This document shows, in pieces, positions 50,557 to 59,829 of a stretch of 64,000 bases of DNA. The notes beneath the pieces are model-generated. The model saw only the letters and a program-made list of their open reading frames with translations. It did no database searches and was not told the origin of the DNA. Source of the DNA: Ideonella margarita (GTDB lineage: Bacteria; Pseudomonadota; Gammaproteobacteria; Burkholderiales; Burkholderiaceae_C); assembly GCF_038066635.1 (NCBI RefSeq), contig NZ_JBBUTI010000004.1, forward strand, positions 124,001-188,000, read 5' to 3'. The first letter of the stretch is position 1, and each line of letters begins with the position of its first letter. The position numbers and the translations under genes are program-made.

Positions 50557-51381
50557 TCAGACAATGCGCTCACCGAGGTGGGTGATCTTGCGCATGGGCT
50601 CGAAGCGCTCGCTGGTGGTCAGCAGCGGGTGGGCCGCGTCGCCGCCGTTCCACTGCGGATCGTCGATGCCTTCGAAGACCTCGCGCAGGCGCTCGCCCCA
50701 GGTGTCGCGGATCATCTTGAAGTACGGGTTCTTGTCGTCGATGACGGCAATGCGCTCGCTCTTCAGCGTGCCCGCTTCGTACACCAGCAGGTCGAGTGGC
50801 AAGCCCACCGACAGGTTCGATTTCAGCGTCGAGTCCATCGACACCAGCGCGCACTTGGCGGCTTCGTCCAGCGGGGTGTCGGGGGTCAGCACGCGGTCAA
50901 GAATGGGCTTGCCGTACTTGCTTTCGCCGACCTGGAAGAAGCAGGTTTCGCGGGTGGCTTCGATGAAGTTGCCGGCCGAATAGACCAGGAACAGGCGCAT
51001 GGCTTCGTCGCCGATCTGGCCACCGAAGATCATGCTGCAGTTGAAGTCGATGCCGGCGGCCTTAAGGGCCGGGCCGTCTTGCTCATACACGCGGCGCACG
51101 GCGCTGCCGAGCACGCGGGTGGCGTCGAACATGCTCTTGGCGTTCCAGATGGTGATGGGCTCGTCGTCGCCGTTGGGCAGCTTCTCGACCTGGAGGATTT
51201 CGCGCACCGATTGCGAGATGCTGAGATTGCCGGCGGAGAGCAGCACCATGAAGCGCTCGCCGGGCTGCTCATAAACCATCATCTTGCGGAAGGTGCTGAT
51301 CGCATCGAGGCCCGCGTTGGTGCGCGAGTCAGAGAGGAACACGAGGCCGGCGTTCAGCCGGATACCGACACAGTAGGTCAT
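50557..51381 (-). CDS. Anbu, bacterial proteasome beta-subunit homologue
   Basis: A 274-residue Ntn-hydrolase of the ancestral beta subunit (Anbu) family. It starts MTYCVGIRLNAGLVFLSDSR, where Met removal would expose Thr as the nucleophile, followed by the conserved TNAGLDAISTFRKM. Other features are VLLSAGNLSISQSVREIL and CSMIFGGQIG. Anbu usually sits with genes for an ATP-grasp protein, an alpha-E protein and a transglutaminase-like protein; none is seen here. It lies 12 bases downstream of mutS on the same strand, which may be chance. Confidence 0.92.
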   Translation of the reverse strand: MTYCVGIRLNAGLVFLSDSRTNAGLDAISTFRKMMVYEQPGERFMVLLSAGNLSISQSVREILQVEKLPNGDDEPITIWNAKSMFDATRVLGSAVRRVYEQDGPALKAAGIDFNCSMIFGGQIGDEAMRLFLVYSAGNFIEATRETCFFQVGESKYGKPILDRVLTPDTPLDEAAKCALVSMDSTLKSNLSVGLPLDLLVYEAGTLKSERIAVIDDKNPYFKMIRDTWGERLREVFEGIDDPQWNGGDAAHPLLTTSERFEPMRKITHLGERIV

Positions 51382-51393
51382 GGGGTGGCCTTG

Positions 51394-53988
51394 TCAGGAG
51401 GTCTGCAGTTTTTTCAAGCGGTACAGCGCATCCAGCGCTTCCCGCGGTGTCAGGGTGTCGGGGTCGATGGCGGCCAGGGCCTCGTCCACTTCGGACTGGG
51501 CCACGGCGACGGGTGCCGGTGGTGGTGCAAACAGGTCGACCTGCAGGTCACCGGCCCGCGACTGGGTTTCCAGCGCTTCCAGCGTGGCACGCGCCTGGCG
51601 CACCAGCGCCGGAGGCATGCCCGCCAGCCGCGCCACCTGCACACCATAACTGCGACTGGCCGGGCCGTGCTCTATCGCGTGCAGGAAAACAATGTCGTCA
51701 CCACTTTCGGCAGCGCTGACGTGCAGATTCAACGCACGCTCATGTTGGCGCGGGAATTCCGTCAGCTCGAAATAGTGGGTGGCGAACAGCGTGAACGCCT
51801 TGTTGCGGTCATGCAGGTGGGTGGCGATGGCCGCAGCCAGCGCCAGACCGTCGAAGGTCGAGGTGCCGCGGCCGATCTCGTCCATCAGCACCAGCGACTG
51901 GTCGGTGGCGCCGTGGATGATCTGCGCGGCCTCGGTCATCTCCAGCATGAAGGTGGACTGCGCGTTGGCCAGGTCGTCGGCCGCGCCGATGCGGGTGTGG
52001 ATCGCATCCATCGGCCCGATGCGGCATTGGCGCGCCGGCACATAAGAGCCCATCGCGGCCATCAGCGCGATCAGCGCCACCTGCCGCATGAAGGTGCTTT
52101 TGCCGCCCATGTTCGGGCCGGTGATGATGAGCAGGCGCGTGCGCGCGTCCAGCCGGCAATCGTTGGCGATGAAATCACCGCCACCGGTTTCGCCCAACCG
52201 TGCCTCGACCACCGGATGCCGACCGGCCTCGATGTCCAGGCACGGGTGGTTGACGAACTCCGGGCGGCACCAGCCCAGCGTGCGGGCACGCTCGGCGAGT
52301 GCGGCCAATGCGTCCAGCGTGGCCAGCGCGCGGCCCAGTGCGGCCAGCGGTCGCAGGTACGCCTGCAACTGGTCAAGCACCTGCTCGAACAGCCACTTTT
52401 CGCGGGCCAGGGCGCGGTCTTGTGCCGACAGCGCCTTGTCCTCGAAGGTTTTCAGCTCCGGCGTGATGAAACGCTCGGCGTTTTTCAGAGTCTGGCGCCG
52501 CTGGTAATCGGCTGGCACCTTGTCGAGCCCCGAGGCGGTGACTTCGATGTAGAAGCCATGCACCTTGTTGAACTGCACGCGCAGGTTGGCGATGCCGGTG
52601 CGCGCGCGCTCGCGGTTTTCGAGGTCGATCAGGAAGGCGTCGCAGTTCTGGCCGATGGCACGCAGCTCGTCCAGGTCGGCGTCGAAACCGGTGGCGATCA
52701 CGCCGCCGTCGCGCAGCAGCACGGCCGGCTCTTCGGCGATCGAGCGCAGCAGCAACTCACCCACCTGCGGGTCGGGCGTCAGGTCTTCCAGGCAGCGGTC
52801 GAGGAGGGCGGTGCCGCCGGGTGCCACCTGCCGCAAGGCGGGCAGGTTGGCCAGGGTGAAGCGCAGGCCGGCCAGCTCACGCGGGCGCACCTGGCGCAGG
52901 GCCACCCGGGAGGTGATGCGCTCGACATCACTGATGCCGCGCAGGGCTTCGCGCAACGGCTCGAAGCCGGCGCTGTGCAGGATGGCGATGGCGTCGTGGC
53001 GGGCATGGGCCACGCTGCGCTCGCGCAGCGGGTGCGTCAGCCAGTGGCGCAGTGCGCGGCTGCCCATGCCGGTGCGGCAGGCGTCCAGCAGCGAGAGCAG
53101 CGTGGGTGAACTTTCGCCACGCAGGGTTTCGGTGAGTTCGAGGTTGCGGTGGGTGGCCGGTGGCAATTCCAGCAACTCGCTGCCGCGCTCCACGGTCAGC
53201 GTGGTGACGTGCGACAGCGCGCGCCCCTGGGTGTGCTCGGCGTAGCTCAGCAGCGCAGCGGCAGCCGCATGCGCAGCGCCCAGGTCTTGCGCATTGAAGC
53301 CGTTCAGGCTGATGACACGCAGTTGCTCGCACAACTTGCGCAGCCCCAGGCCGGCGTCAAACTGCCAGCCCGGCCGCATGGTGCGCGCGGCGCGGCACTG
53401 GCGCACGGCCAATGGCTGCTCGTCGCGGTCAATCAGGATTTCGGCCGGGTTCAGCCGCGCCAGCCAGCTGCCCAGCTCGCGCTCGCCGCATTCGGCCAGC
53501 CCGAGTTGCCCGCTCGCCAGGCCCAGCCAGGCCAGACCAAAGGACGCGCGCTGTCGCGAGATGGCCAGCAGCAGGGTGTCGGCCCGGTCGTTCAGCAGTT
53601 CGCTGTCGGTGACGGTGCCGGGCGTGACCACCCGCACCACCTTGCGCTCGACCGGCCCCTTGGCGGTGGCCACATCGCCCACCTGCTCGGCCACGGCCAC
53701 CGATTCGCCCAGCTTGATCAGCCGGGCCAGGTAGCCTTCGACCGAGTGCACCGGCACACCGGCCATGACCACCGGCTCGCCATTGCTCTGGCCGCGGGTG
53801 GTGAGGGTGATGTCGAGCAGACGGTGCGCCTTGCGGGCGTCGTCGAAGAACAGCTCGTAGAAATCGCCCATCCGGTAGAACACGAGCGTGTCCGGATGCT
53901 CCGCCTTGATGCGGAGGTACTGGGCCATCATCGGCGTGTGGCCGCTGTAATCATCGGCGCCGGCAGGCGCGCTCGAGGGGGTGCTCAC
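51394..53988 (-). CDS. mutS: DNA mismatch repair protein MutS
   Basis: Recognises mispairs and starts mismatch repair. It is 864 residues from GTG 53988; a TTG at 54009 and an internal ATG at the conserved MMAQYLRIKAEHPD are alternative starts. The mismatch-binding domain has FYRMGDFYELFFDDA (Phe-x-Glu). The ATPase has Walker A GPNMGGKSTFMRQ, Walker B MDEIGRGTSTFDGLAL and ATHYFELTEFPR. The C-terminal dimerisation tail ends LDALYRLKKLQTS. Followed closely by Anbu. Confidence 0.97.
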   Translation of the reverse strand: MSTPSSAPAGADDYSGHTPMMAQYLRIKAEHPDTLVFYRMGDFYELFFDDARKAHRLLDITLTTRGQSNGEPVVMAGVPVHSVEGYLARLIKLGESVAVAEQVGDVATAKGPVERKVVRVVTPGTVTDSELLNDRADTLLLAISRQRASFGLAWLGLASGQLGLAECGERELGSWLARLNPAEILIDRDEQPLAVRQCRAARTMRPGWQFDAGLGLRKLCEQLRVISLNGFNAQDLGAAHAAAAALLSYAEHTQGRALSHVTTLTVERGSELLELPPATHRNLELTETLRGESSPTLLSLLDACRTGMGSRALRHWLTHPLRERSVAHARHDAIAILHSAGFEPLREALRGISDVERITSRVALRQVRPRELAGLRFTLANLPALRQVAPGGTALLDRCLEDLTPDPQVGELLLRSIAEEPAVLLRDGGVIATGFDADLDELRAIGQNCDAFLIDLENRERARTGIANLRVQFNKVHGFYIEVTASGLDKVPADYQRRQTLKNAERFITPELKTFEDKALSAQDRALAREKWLFEQVLDQLQAYLRPLAALGRALATLDALAALAERARTLGWCRPEFVNHPCLDIEAGRHPVVEARLGETGGGDFIANDCRLDARTRLLIITGPNMGGKSTFMRQVALIALMAAMGSYVPARQCRIGPMDAIHTRIGAADDLANAQSTFMLEMTEAAQIIHGATDQSLVLMDEIGRGTSTFDGLALAAAIATHLHDRNKAFTLFATHYFELTEFPRQHERALNLHVSAAESGDDIVFLHAIEHGPASRSYGVQVARLAGMPPALVRQARATLEALETQSRAGDLQVDLFAPPPAPVAVAQSEVDEALAAIDPDTLTPREALDALYRLKKLQTS

Positions 53989-54040
53989 CGACGCAGGAAC
54001 TCCGTGCAAGGCTGGGGATGTTGGCCCGGCGGGCCCGGGC

Positions 54041-54997
54041 TCAGAACGGGGCGTCGTCGCCGGTGGCGATGTCGTCGGACTTCTTGCGCAGGCGCAGCGG
54101 CTTGCGCACGGCCTTTTCCAGCGCTTCCACCGGCGTTTCCTCGTCGGTGTCAGCGTCGGCGCTGGCAGCGGCAGGGGTGTCGTCGTCGGTGATCACGCGG
54201 CTGAACGGCGTCAGCAGCTTGACCAGCTGGCCGTAGATCTTCGGCGAGCCAGCCACGATTTCGCGCTGGTTCATGAAGTCGGATTCGCCGGTGAAGTTGC
54301 CGACCAGGCCGCCGGCTTCCGTGATGATCAGCGAGCCTGCGGCAATGTCCCACGGGTTCAGGCCGGTTTCGAAGAAGCCGTCGTAATAACCGGCAGCCAC
54401 GTAGCACAGGTCAAGGGCCGCAGCGCCCGGGCGGCGCAGGCCGGCCACGTGGGGCATCACGGCCTCGAACATCTTCATGTAGCGCTGGAAGTTGTCGCCC
54501 TTGCGGAAGGGGAAGCCGGTGCCCACGAGCGAGTCTTGCAGACGGGTGCGGCGCGACACGCGCAGGCGCTTGTCATTCAGGTAGGCGCCGCGGCCGCGCG
54601 AGGCCATGAACAGGTCGTTGCGGGTCGGGTCGTACACGACGGCTTGCTCCACCTTGCCGCGGAACGCCAGGGCGATCGACACGCAGTAGACAGGGAAGCC
54701 GTGGATGAAGTTGGTGGTGCCGTCGAGCGGATCGATGATCCAGACGAAATCGCTGTGCTTGGCGCCGTGCTCACGGCCCGATTCCTCGGCCATGATGCCG
54801 TGGCCCGGGTAGGCGGTGAGGATGGTTTCGATGATCGCTTGCTCGGCCGCGTGGTCCACTTCGGTGACGAAGTCGTTGGGGCTCTTGGTGTTGATCTTCA
54901 GGATGTCCAGGTCCAGCGATGCACGATTGATGATCGACCCGGCGTTGCGGGCTGCCTTGACGGCGATATTGAGCATCGGATGGAGGGTCTGGGACAT
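54041..54997 (-). CDS. suhB: Inositol monophosphatase SuhB
   Basis: Magnesium-dependent phosphatase; in E. coli SuhB also joins rRNA antitermination complexes. It is 318 residues. Metal-binding motifs are DFVTEVDHAAEQAI, GIMAEESG, and WIIDPLDGTTNFIHG, plus the C-terminal NPWDIAAGSLIITEAGG. A tail of about 50 residues beyond the E. coli length is acidic, then basic (EKAVRKPLRLRKKSDD). Downstream of it lies mutS, 52 bases away on the same strand. Confidence 0.95.
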   Translation of the reverse strand: MSQTLHPMLNIAVKAARNAGSIINRASLDLDILKINTKSPNDFVTEVDHAAEQAIIETILTAYPGHGIMAEESGREHGAKHSDFVWIIDPLDGTTNFIHGFPVYCVSIALAFRGKVEQAVVYDPTRNDLFMASRGRGAYLNDKRLRVSRRTRLQDSLVGTGFPFRKGDNFQRYMKMFEAVMPHVAGLRRPGAAALDLCYVAAGYYDGFFETGLNPWDIAAGSLIITEAGGLVGNFTGESDFMNQREIVAGSPKIYGQLVKLLTPFSRVITDDDTPAAASADADTDEETPVEALEKAVRKPLRLRKKSDDIATGDDAPF

Positions 54998-55213
54998 GTT
55001 TCAACCTGAAGTTAGACAACTCGCTGTGCCCGACACACGCAGTGCCGGGCGACAGGCGCGGCAATCGGTGGGGCTGCAACTGCGCATTGCGGTGCACAGG
55101 GGCGAGATGGGGGCAAGGATCTGGCGGCGGACAAAGAGCGGCACGGGCACAATGCTGGTCTTAGCGCACACCGCGTGTAACCTTGCATTCTAGCGCGACG
55201 CGCCCCATTTGTG

Positions 55214-56050
55214 ATGATTTCTTCAAACCAGCCCGGGCCTGCGCCGGCGGACCCAAGTCACGATTCGACGCGTTTTGTCTTGATCGGCACCAGCCATCCG
55301 GGCAACGTCGGCTCGGTGGCGCGTGCCATGAAGGTGATGGGCTTTTCCGACCTGGTGCTGGTGGCGCCGCGGTTCGCTGATGTGCTGTCGCGCGAGGAAA
55401 CCGTGGCCATGGCCAGCGGTGCGGCCGACATCCTGGTCCGCGCCCGCATCGTGCCCACGCTGGCGGAAGCACTCGACGGTGTCACGCACGCCTGCGCCAC
55501 CGCCATGACCCCACGCGATTTCGGGCCGCCCACCGTGGCACCGCGCCCGCACTTCGAGCAGCTCGCCCGCCAGGGTGACCGCGTGGCCTTCGTGTTCGGC
55601 TGCGAGCGCTACGGCATGTCGAATGACGACGTCTACCGCTGCCACACCTGCCTGAGCATCCCGAGCAATCCGGCGTATGGTTCGTTGAACCTGGCGCAGG
55701 CCGTGCAGGTGCTGGCCTATGAGTGGCGGCAGGCGCTGGGTGGGTTTCCGGTGGCGCCGCGCACGGAAGACGTGACGCTGGCCGACGCCGTGGCCGTGCA
55801 GGGCGCCTTGACCCATTGGGAAGGCGCGCTCACCAGCATCGGCTTTCTTGACCCGGCCGCGCCGCGCAAGCTGATGCCCCGTTTGCAGCAACTCGCCAAC
55901 CGTGCGCGGCTGAGCGTGGAAGAGGTGCAGATCCTGCGGGGCATCGCCCGGCTGGTTCAGCAACCCCGGCCACCCAAGGCCAAACCGCTGACGCCCGGGC
56001 AAGCCGGGCACCCCGACGCTACACTGGACGGCCCGCCGCGCCCGGCCTGA
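55214..56050 (+). CDS. trmJ: tRNA (cytidine/uridine-2'-O)-methyltransferase TrmJ
   Basis: SPOUT-family methyltransferase that methylates the 2'-OH of base 32 in tRNAs. It is 278 residues with the trefoil-knot motifs FVLIGTSHPGNVGSVARAMK, VAFVFGCERYGMSNDDVYRC and IPSNPAYGSLNLAQAVQVLA. A GTG at 55211 precedes the ATG at 55214. It is divergent from suhB across 216 bases. cysE follows after 40 bases. Confidence 0.94.
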   Translation: MISSNQPGPAPADPSHDSTRFVLIGTSHPGNVGSVARAMKVMGFSDLVLVAPRFADVLSREETVAMASGAADILVRARIVPTLAEALDGVTHACATAMTPRDFGPPTVAPRPHFEQLARQGDRVAFVFGCERYGMSNDDVYRCHTCLSIPSNPAYGSLNLAQAVQVLAYEWRQALGGFPVAPRTEDVTLADAVAVQGALTHWEGALTSIGFLDPAAPRKLMPRLQQLANRARLSVEEVQILRGIARLVQQPRPPKAKPLTPGQAGHPDATLDGPPRPA

Positions 56051-56090
56051 AGCTGCGCGGCCCCTTGGCCCCCGAACCCGGAAATCCTGC

Positions 56091-56870
56091 ATGTTCTCCA
56101 GATTGCGCGAAGACATCGCCTGCATTCTTGAGCGCGACCCTGCGGCGCGCTCGACCTGGGAAGTGCTGACCTGTTATCCCGGCCTGCACGCGCTGGTGCT
56201 GCATCGCCGCGCCAACTGGTGCTGGCGCCACGGCTTTCACTGGACCGGGCGCTTCATCTCGCACATCAGCCGGTTCCTGACCGGCATCGAGATCCACCCG
56301 GGCGCCACGATGGGCCGACGTGTGTTCATCGATCACGGCATGGGCGTGGTCATCGGCGAAATGGCCGAAGTGGGCGATGGCTGCACCATCTACCAGGGCG
56401 TGACGCTGGGCGGCACGTCGCTGGTCAAGGGCGCCAAGCGTCACCCGACGCTGGAAGCCGGTGTCATCGTGGGTGCGCATGCCGCGGTGCTGGGCGGCTT
56501 CACGGTGGGTGCGGGTGCCCGCGTGGGCTCAGGTGCGGTGCTGACCAAGCCCGTGCCCCCGGGCGCCACCGCTGTCGGCAACCCGGCGCGCATCATCCAT
56601 GCCGAAAAGGACGCCGAGCGGGAAACCGCCGCCGCCCGCATGGGCTTCTCGGCCTACGGCGTGACCGCTGGCGACGACCCGGTGGCGCAAGCCATGAAGG
56701 GCCTGATCGACAACGCGTCGTCGCATGACCACCAGATCGCCATGCTGTGGCAGGCCATCGAGAAGCTGTCGGCCGGCAGCCGTGAGCTGCCTGCGCAGCA
56801 GTGCGTGCCGGACGATGCCTGTACGACCGAGACGTTCGACGCTGAACGTCTCAATCGCTTGGTCAAGTGA
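56091..56870 (+). CDS. cysE: Serine O-acetyltransferase
   Basis: First step of cysteine synthesis: acetylates serine with acetyl-CoA. It is 259 residues. A short N-terminal helical part (LREDIACILERDPAARSTWE) is followed by a left-handed beta-helix of hexapeptide repeats: ISRFLTGIEIHPGATMGRR, FIDHGMGVVIGEMAEVGDG with catalytic His-Asp, and YQGVTLGGTS. This is the EpsC-like compact form. Product O-acetylserine is the CysB inducer, linking it to the cys operon at 13-17 kb. It converges with the FecR-type gene, 28 bases away. Confidence 0.96.
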   Translation: MFSRLREDIACILERDPAARSTWEVLTCYPGLHALVLHRRANWCWRHGFHWTGRFISHISRFLTGIEIHPGATMGRRVFIDHGMGVVIGEMAEVGDGCTIYQGVTLGGTSLVKGAKRHPTLEAGVIVGAHAAVLGGFTVGAGARVGSGAVLTKPVPPGATAVGNPARIIHAEKDAERETAAARMGFSAYGVTAGDDPVAQAMKGLIDNASSHDHQIAMLWQAIEKLSAGSRELPAQQCVPDDACTTETFDAERLNRLVK

Positions 56871-56898
56871 CAGCGGCGCCCGGTGAGGGCGCCCGTCT

Positions 56899-58551
56899 TC
56901 ACAGTGCCAGCAGGATCACCGGCGAGAAGATCCACAGGAAGCGCCAGTCCCGCGGCACTTCGAGCTTCAGCGTGCTGCTCCAGGGCGTGACGAAACCGTC
57001 AGGCTCCACCGAGCGGTAGCGGAAGTAATAGGTGCCCGGGCGATCCGGGCTCGGCAGTGACCAGAAACTCTTGGTGAGCTCGGCCTTCGCCGTCACTTCG
57101 GTGAACTCGGGGTCGAGCGCCAGTTCCACCTGCTGCCGGTCTTCGGCGCGGCCGCTCCAGCTCAACTCGATGCCGCCGTCGCGGCGCACGCCACCTTGTG
57201 GCGGGGTGGGCAAGGGGCGCAGCTCGAAGTTCTGCGCGTCGCCCCAGGGGCCGCGGTCGCCGCCAGCGCGCACGCTGGCCAGGCGCCAGTGGTAGGTGCC
57301 CGGCTCGGTCAGCGGCACAGAGGTGCCGGCGCCGGTCACGTCGTCGCTGCGCCAGGCCACCTGGCTGAAGGCGGCGTCACGCGCCACTTCGACCCGGTAC
57401 TGGGCGGCCTCGGTGTTTTCTGCCCAGGCCAGCGCCACGGCGCCGACCGGGAACTTGGCTTGTGCGCGTGGCGCGATGCTGGCCGGTGGTTCAGGCCGGG
57501 CCTTCAGCGTGATCGCACGGGTGGCGTTCAGGCCTTCGATGCCGAGGTTGTCGACCCGACGGACACGCAGGTGCCATTGGCCGTCCTGCAGCCCGGCGAT
57601 GCGCGCCTCGCCGCCAGCCGCCACGCGCTCGTCGCGCACGATGCGCTCAAAACCGGCGTCAGCCGCCACTTGCACGCGCAGCGGGAGGGTTTCGCCAGCC
57701 AGGCCGAAACGGATCAGCGGACGTTCGAAGCGCTCTGGCAGGCTCGTCAAATTCGGTGCCGCCTGCAGGGCCACGACCACCGGTGCCGAGCCGGGGCGCA
57801 GGGCCGCACCCTGACCGGCAGGCACGTCAGCGCCCGCGCTGGTGTTGTCTGCCCGCACCCGGCCCTCCAGCACCTCGGTGCGGGTGCTGGCGTCAGCCAC
57901 GGCCTCGGTGTGAACGCGGTACTCGGTGCCGCGCACGCCGATCACGGCGGTGGGGGTGACCACCTCCAGCGGCTTGGCACGCAAGACCTTGGTGGCCAGC
58001 ACATCGACCGAGCCCTTCACCAGCCGCATCGTGCTGGCAAACAAGCCTTCCTCGACGCTGCCCGCCTGGCCAGCCTTGAGCTGGTAGCGGCGGTTTTCGC
58101 CGAGCTGGGTGTCGCTGGCCGGCGAGAGCCGCACGCGGGAGCCGTCACCCAGCTGCAGCACCGCCGAGCTGCTGGCAGCCGTGCTCAGGCGCTGACCCGG
58201 CTGCACGTTGTCGCCCACCTTGGCGGCCTGGTCGTCGATGCGGACATCGCCTTCAACGCTCACCAGCCTGGCCGGCACTTGCGCCGAGCGCAGCAGGCGG
58301 GTGGGCACCTTGAGCACCTGGCCCGGCTGAATCCGGTTGGGGTTGGGCAGGGCGTTCAGCCTGGCCACCTCGGTCCAGGCGCCTGGCGACACGAGCAAGC
58401 CCTGGCCAAGTCCGATCAGGGTGTCCCGGCTCTCCACCGTGTAATCCAGCGTCGGTTCCTGCGGGGCGGGTGCGGCTTGCGCCAGGCTGGCTGCAAGTGC
58501 CAGCATCACCGGAAGGACGAGGGGACGGGTTCGGAGAGCGTTCAGTCGCAT
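56899..58551 (-). CDS. LysM- and FecR-domain exported protein
   Basis: A 550-residue exported protein. Signal peptide (PLVLPVMLALAASLAQA) is followed by a LysM domain (about 36-85, YTVESRDTLIGLGQGLL, IQPGQVLKVPTRLL). A FecR domain (about 95-220) has VGDNVQPGQRLSTAASSSA and VVTPTAVIGVRGTEYRVHT. Two or more FN3-like beta domains (310-530) follow. The end is a hydrophobic segment (WRFLWIFSPVILLAL) that may anchor or be a cut-off helix. No sigma factor or TonB receptor is next to it, so it is not a classic FecR. Seven bases downstream of mog. Confidence 0.87.
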   Translation of the reverse strand: MRLNALRTRPLVLPVMLALAASLAQAAPAPQEPTLDYTVESRDTLIGLGQGLLVSPGAWTEVARLNALPNPNRIQPGQVLKVPTRLLRSAQVPARLVSVEGDVRIDDQAAKVGDNVQPGQRLSTAASSSAVLQLGDGSRVRLSPASDTQLGENRRYQLKAGQAGSVEEGLFASTMRLVKGSVDVLATKVLRAKPLEVVTPTAVIGVRGTEYRVHTEAVADASTRTEVLEGRVRADNTSAGADVPAGQGAALRPGSAPVVVALQAAPNLTSLPERFERPLIRFGLAGETLPLRVQVAADAGFERIVRDERVAAGGEARIAGLQDGQWHLRVRRVDNLGIEGLNATRAITLKARPEPPASIAPRAQAKFPVGAVALAWAENTEAAQYRVEVARDAAFSQVAWRSDDVTGAGTSVPLTEPGTYHWRLASVRAGGDRGPWGDAQNFELRPLPTPPQGGVRRDGGIELSWSGRAEDRQQVELALDPEFTEVTAKAELTKSFWSLPSPDRPGTYYFRYRSVEPDGFVTPWSSTLKLEVPRDWRFLWIFSPVILLAL

Positions 58552-58557
58552 GGGCGT

Positions 58558-59154
58558 TCAGGTTCGGGCAGGGCGTTGGGCCGACTTTGGCCGGAAGGCC
58601 GCACACACGGTGTCAACGGTTTCAAGGTAGGGCCCGTGCAGCAGGTCGATGCAGTAGGGCACGGCAGCGAAGATGCCGGGCACAGCGGGCGTCGCCTGCG
58701 GCAGGCCCTGCAAGGTTTCAGCGATCGACTTGGGCTGGCCGGGCAGGTTGATGATCAGCGTTTTGCCACGAATCACCGCCACCTGCCGCGACAGGATCGC
58801 GGTCGGCACGAAATGCAGGCTGATGGCGCGCATCTGCTCGCCAAACCCGGGCATCACCTTGTCAGCCACGGCCAGGGTCGCTTCGGGTGTCACGTCGCGC
58901 AGCGCCGGGCCGGTGCCGCCAGTGGTCAGCACCAGGTCGCAGCCAGCCACGTCCACCAGCTCGATCAGGGTGGCGCTGATGCCGGCCTGATCGTCAGGGA
59001 TCAGCCGCGTTTCCCAGGCGATCGGGTTGTGCAGGGCACGGCCCAGCCAATCCTGCAGGGCCGGAATGCCTTTGTCTTCGTAGACACCGGTGGAGGCGCG
59101 GTCGCTGATCGACACCACACCGATGCGCACGGATTCGAAATCACTCGTCGACAT
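58558..59154 (-). CDS. mog: Molybdopterin adenylyltransferase
   Basis: Adenylylates molybdopterin before molybdate insertion. It is 198 residues starting MSTSDFESVRIGVVSISDRA, with the active-site stretch LTTGGTGPALRDVTPEATLA and LIINLPGQPKSIAETLQGL. The start at 59154 overlaps the yjgA gene by 14 bases. The downstream LysM/FecR gene begins seven bases after it, so yjgA-mog-FecR are likely one transcript. Confidence 0.95.
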   Translation of the reverse strand: MSTSDFESVRIGVVSISDRASTGVYEDKGIPALQDWLGRALHNPIAWETRLIPDDQAGISATLIELVDVAGCDLVLTTGGTGPALRDVTPEATLAVADKVMPGFGEQMRAISLHFVPTAILSRQVAVIRGKTLIINLPGQPKSIAETLQGLPQATPAVPGIFAAVPYCIDLLHGPYLETVDTVCAAFRPKSAQRPART

Positions 59155-59719
59155 CGTCGCTGTCTTCAATCGGGGTGTCGGTGGTGCGTGCGTCGGCCAG
59201 CGCGGCCTTGATCAGCTGGAACAGTTCGCGGTAGCTGCGGCCATGGCGGGCTTCCGGCGCTTCGTTCTTGGCGTCCTTGCGGGCGCTGCGGGCGAGGCTG
59301 CGCAGCTGCTGGGCATCGGTGGCCGGGAAGGCGTTCATCCAGCGGGTGACGGCGTCGTCGCTGGCCAGCAGTTCCTCGCGCCAGCGTTCAGCCGCGTGCA
59401 GGGCCAGGGTGTCTTTGGCGCTGCCGAGCTTGAAGGCATCCACGGCTTCTCGGATGGGCTCCGGGTCAACGTGGCGCATCAGCTTGCCGATGTACTGCAT
59501 CTGGCGCCGCTTGCCTTCGAAAGAACGCGTGCGGTGGTATTCCTTCAGCGCGTCGCGCAGGCTCTCGGACAAGTCGAGACTCTCGGTGCGGCTGGCCGGC
59601 AGCCCCACCAAGGCTTCCCCGAGCGATTGCAGCTCGTGGGATTGGCGTTTCAGGGCGGACTTGCTGGGCCGGCCGTCGTCGTCGTCGGAGGCTTCTGGGA
59701 AGGGGGGCGCGTTGCGCAT
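59141..59719 (-). CDS. yjgA: Ribosome-associated protein YjgA (DarP)
   Basis: DUF615 protein that binds late 50S assembly intermediates. It is 192 residues: an acidic N-terminal tail, then the family motif RPSKSALKRQSHELQSLGEA, EYHRTRSFEGKRRQMQYIGK and, near the end, ARHGRSYRELFQLIKAAL. ATG 59719 is chosen; a longer frame to 59773 overlaps the divergent promoter of pmbA. In many proteobacteria the gene is divergent from pmbA, as here. Confidence 0.94.
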   Translation of the reverse strand: MRNAPPFPEASDDDDGRPSKSALKRQSHELQSLGEALVGLPASRTESLDLSESLRDALKEYHRTRSFEGKRRQMQYIGKLMRHVDPEPIREAVDAFKLGSAKDTLALHAAERWREELLASDDAVTRWMNAFPATDAQQLRSLARSARKDAKNEAPEARHGRSYRELFQLIKAALADARTTDTPIEDSDDVDE

Positions 59720-59829
59720 GGATAGGGGAGCGTTTGTGCCGGTGAACGTGGGATCGTTATGATTGTCCCGCAATTCTCCCGGCCGGCGTTACCCGCGCCC
59801 GGCCGCGTTTCTTTCCAGCCGAGTATTTC

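Noticed and set aside
50578..53109. 843-residue plus-strand frame opposite Anbu and mutS
   Set aside because: Antisense shadow of two clearly coding genes.
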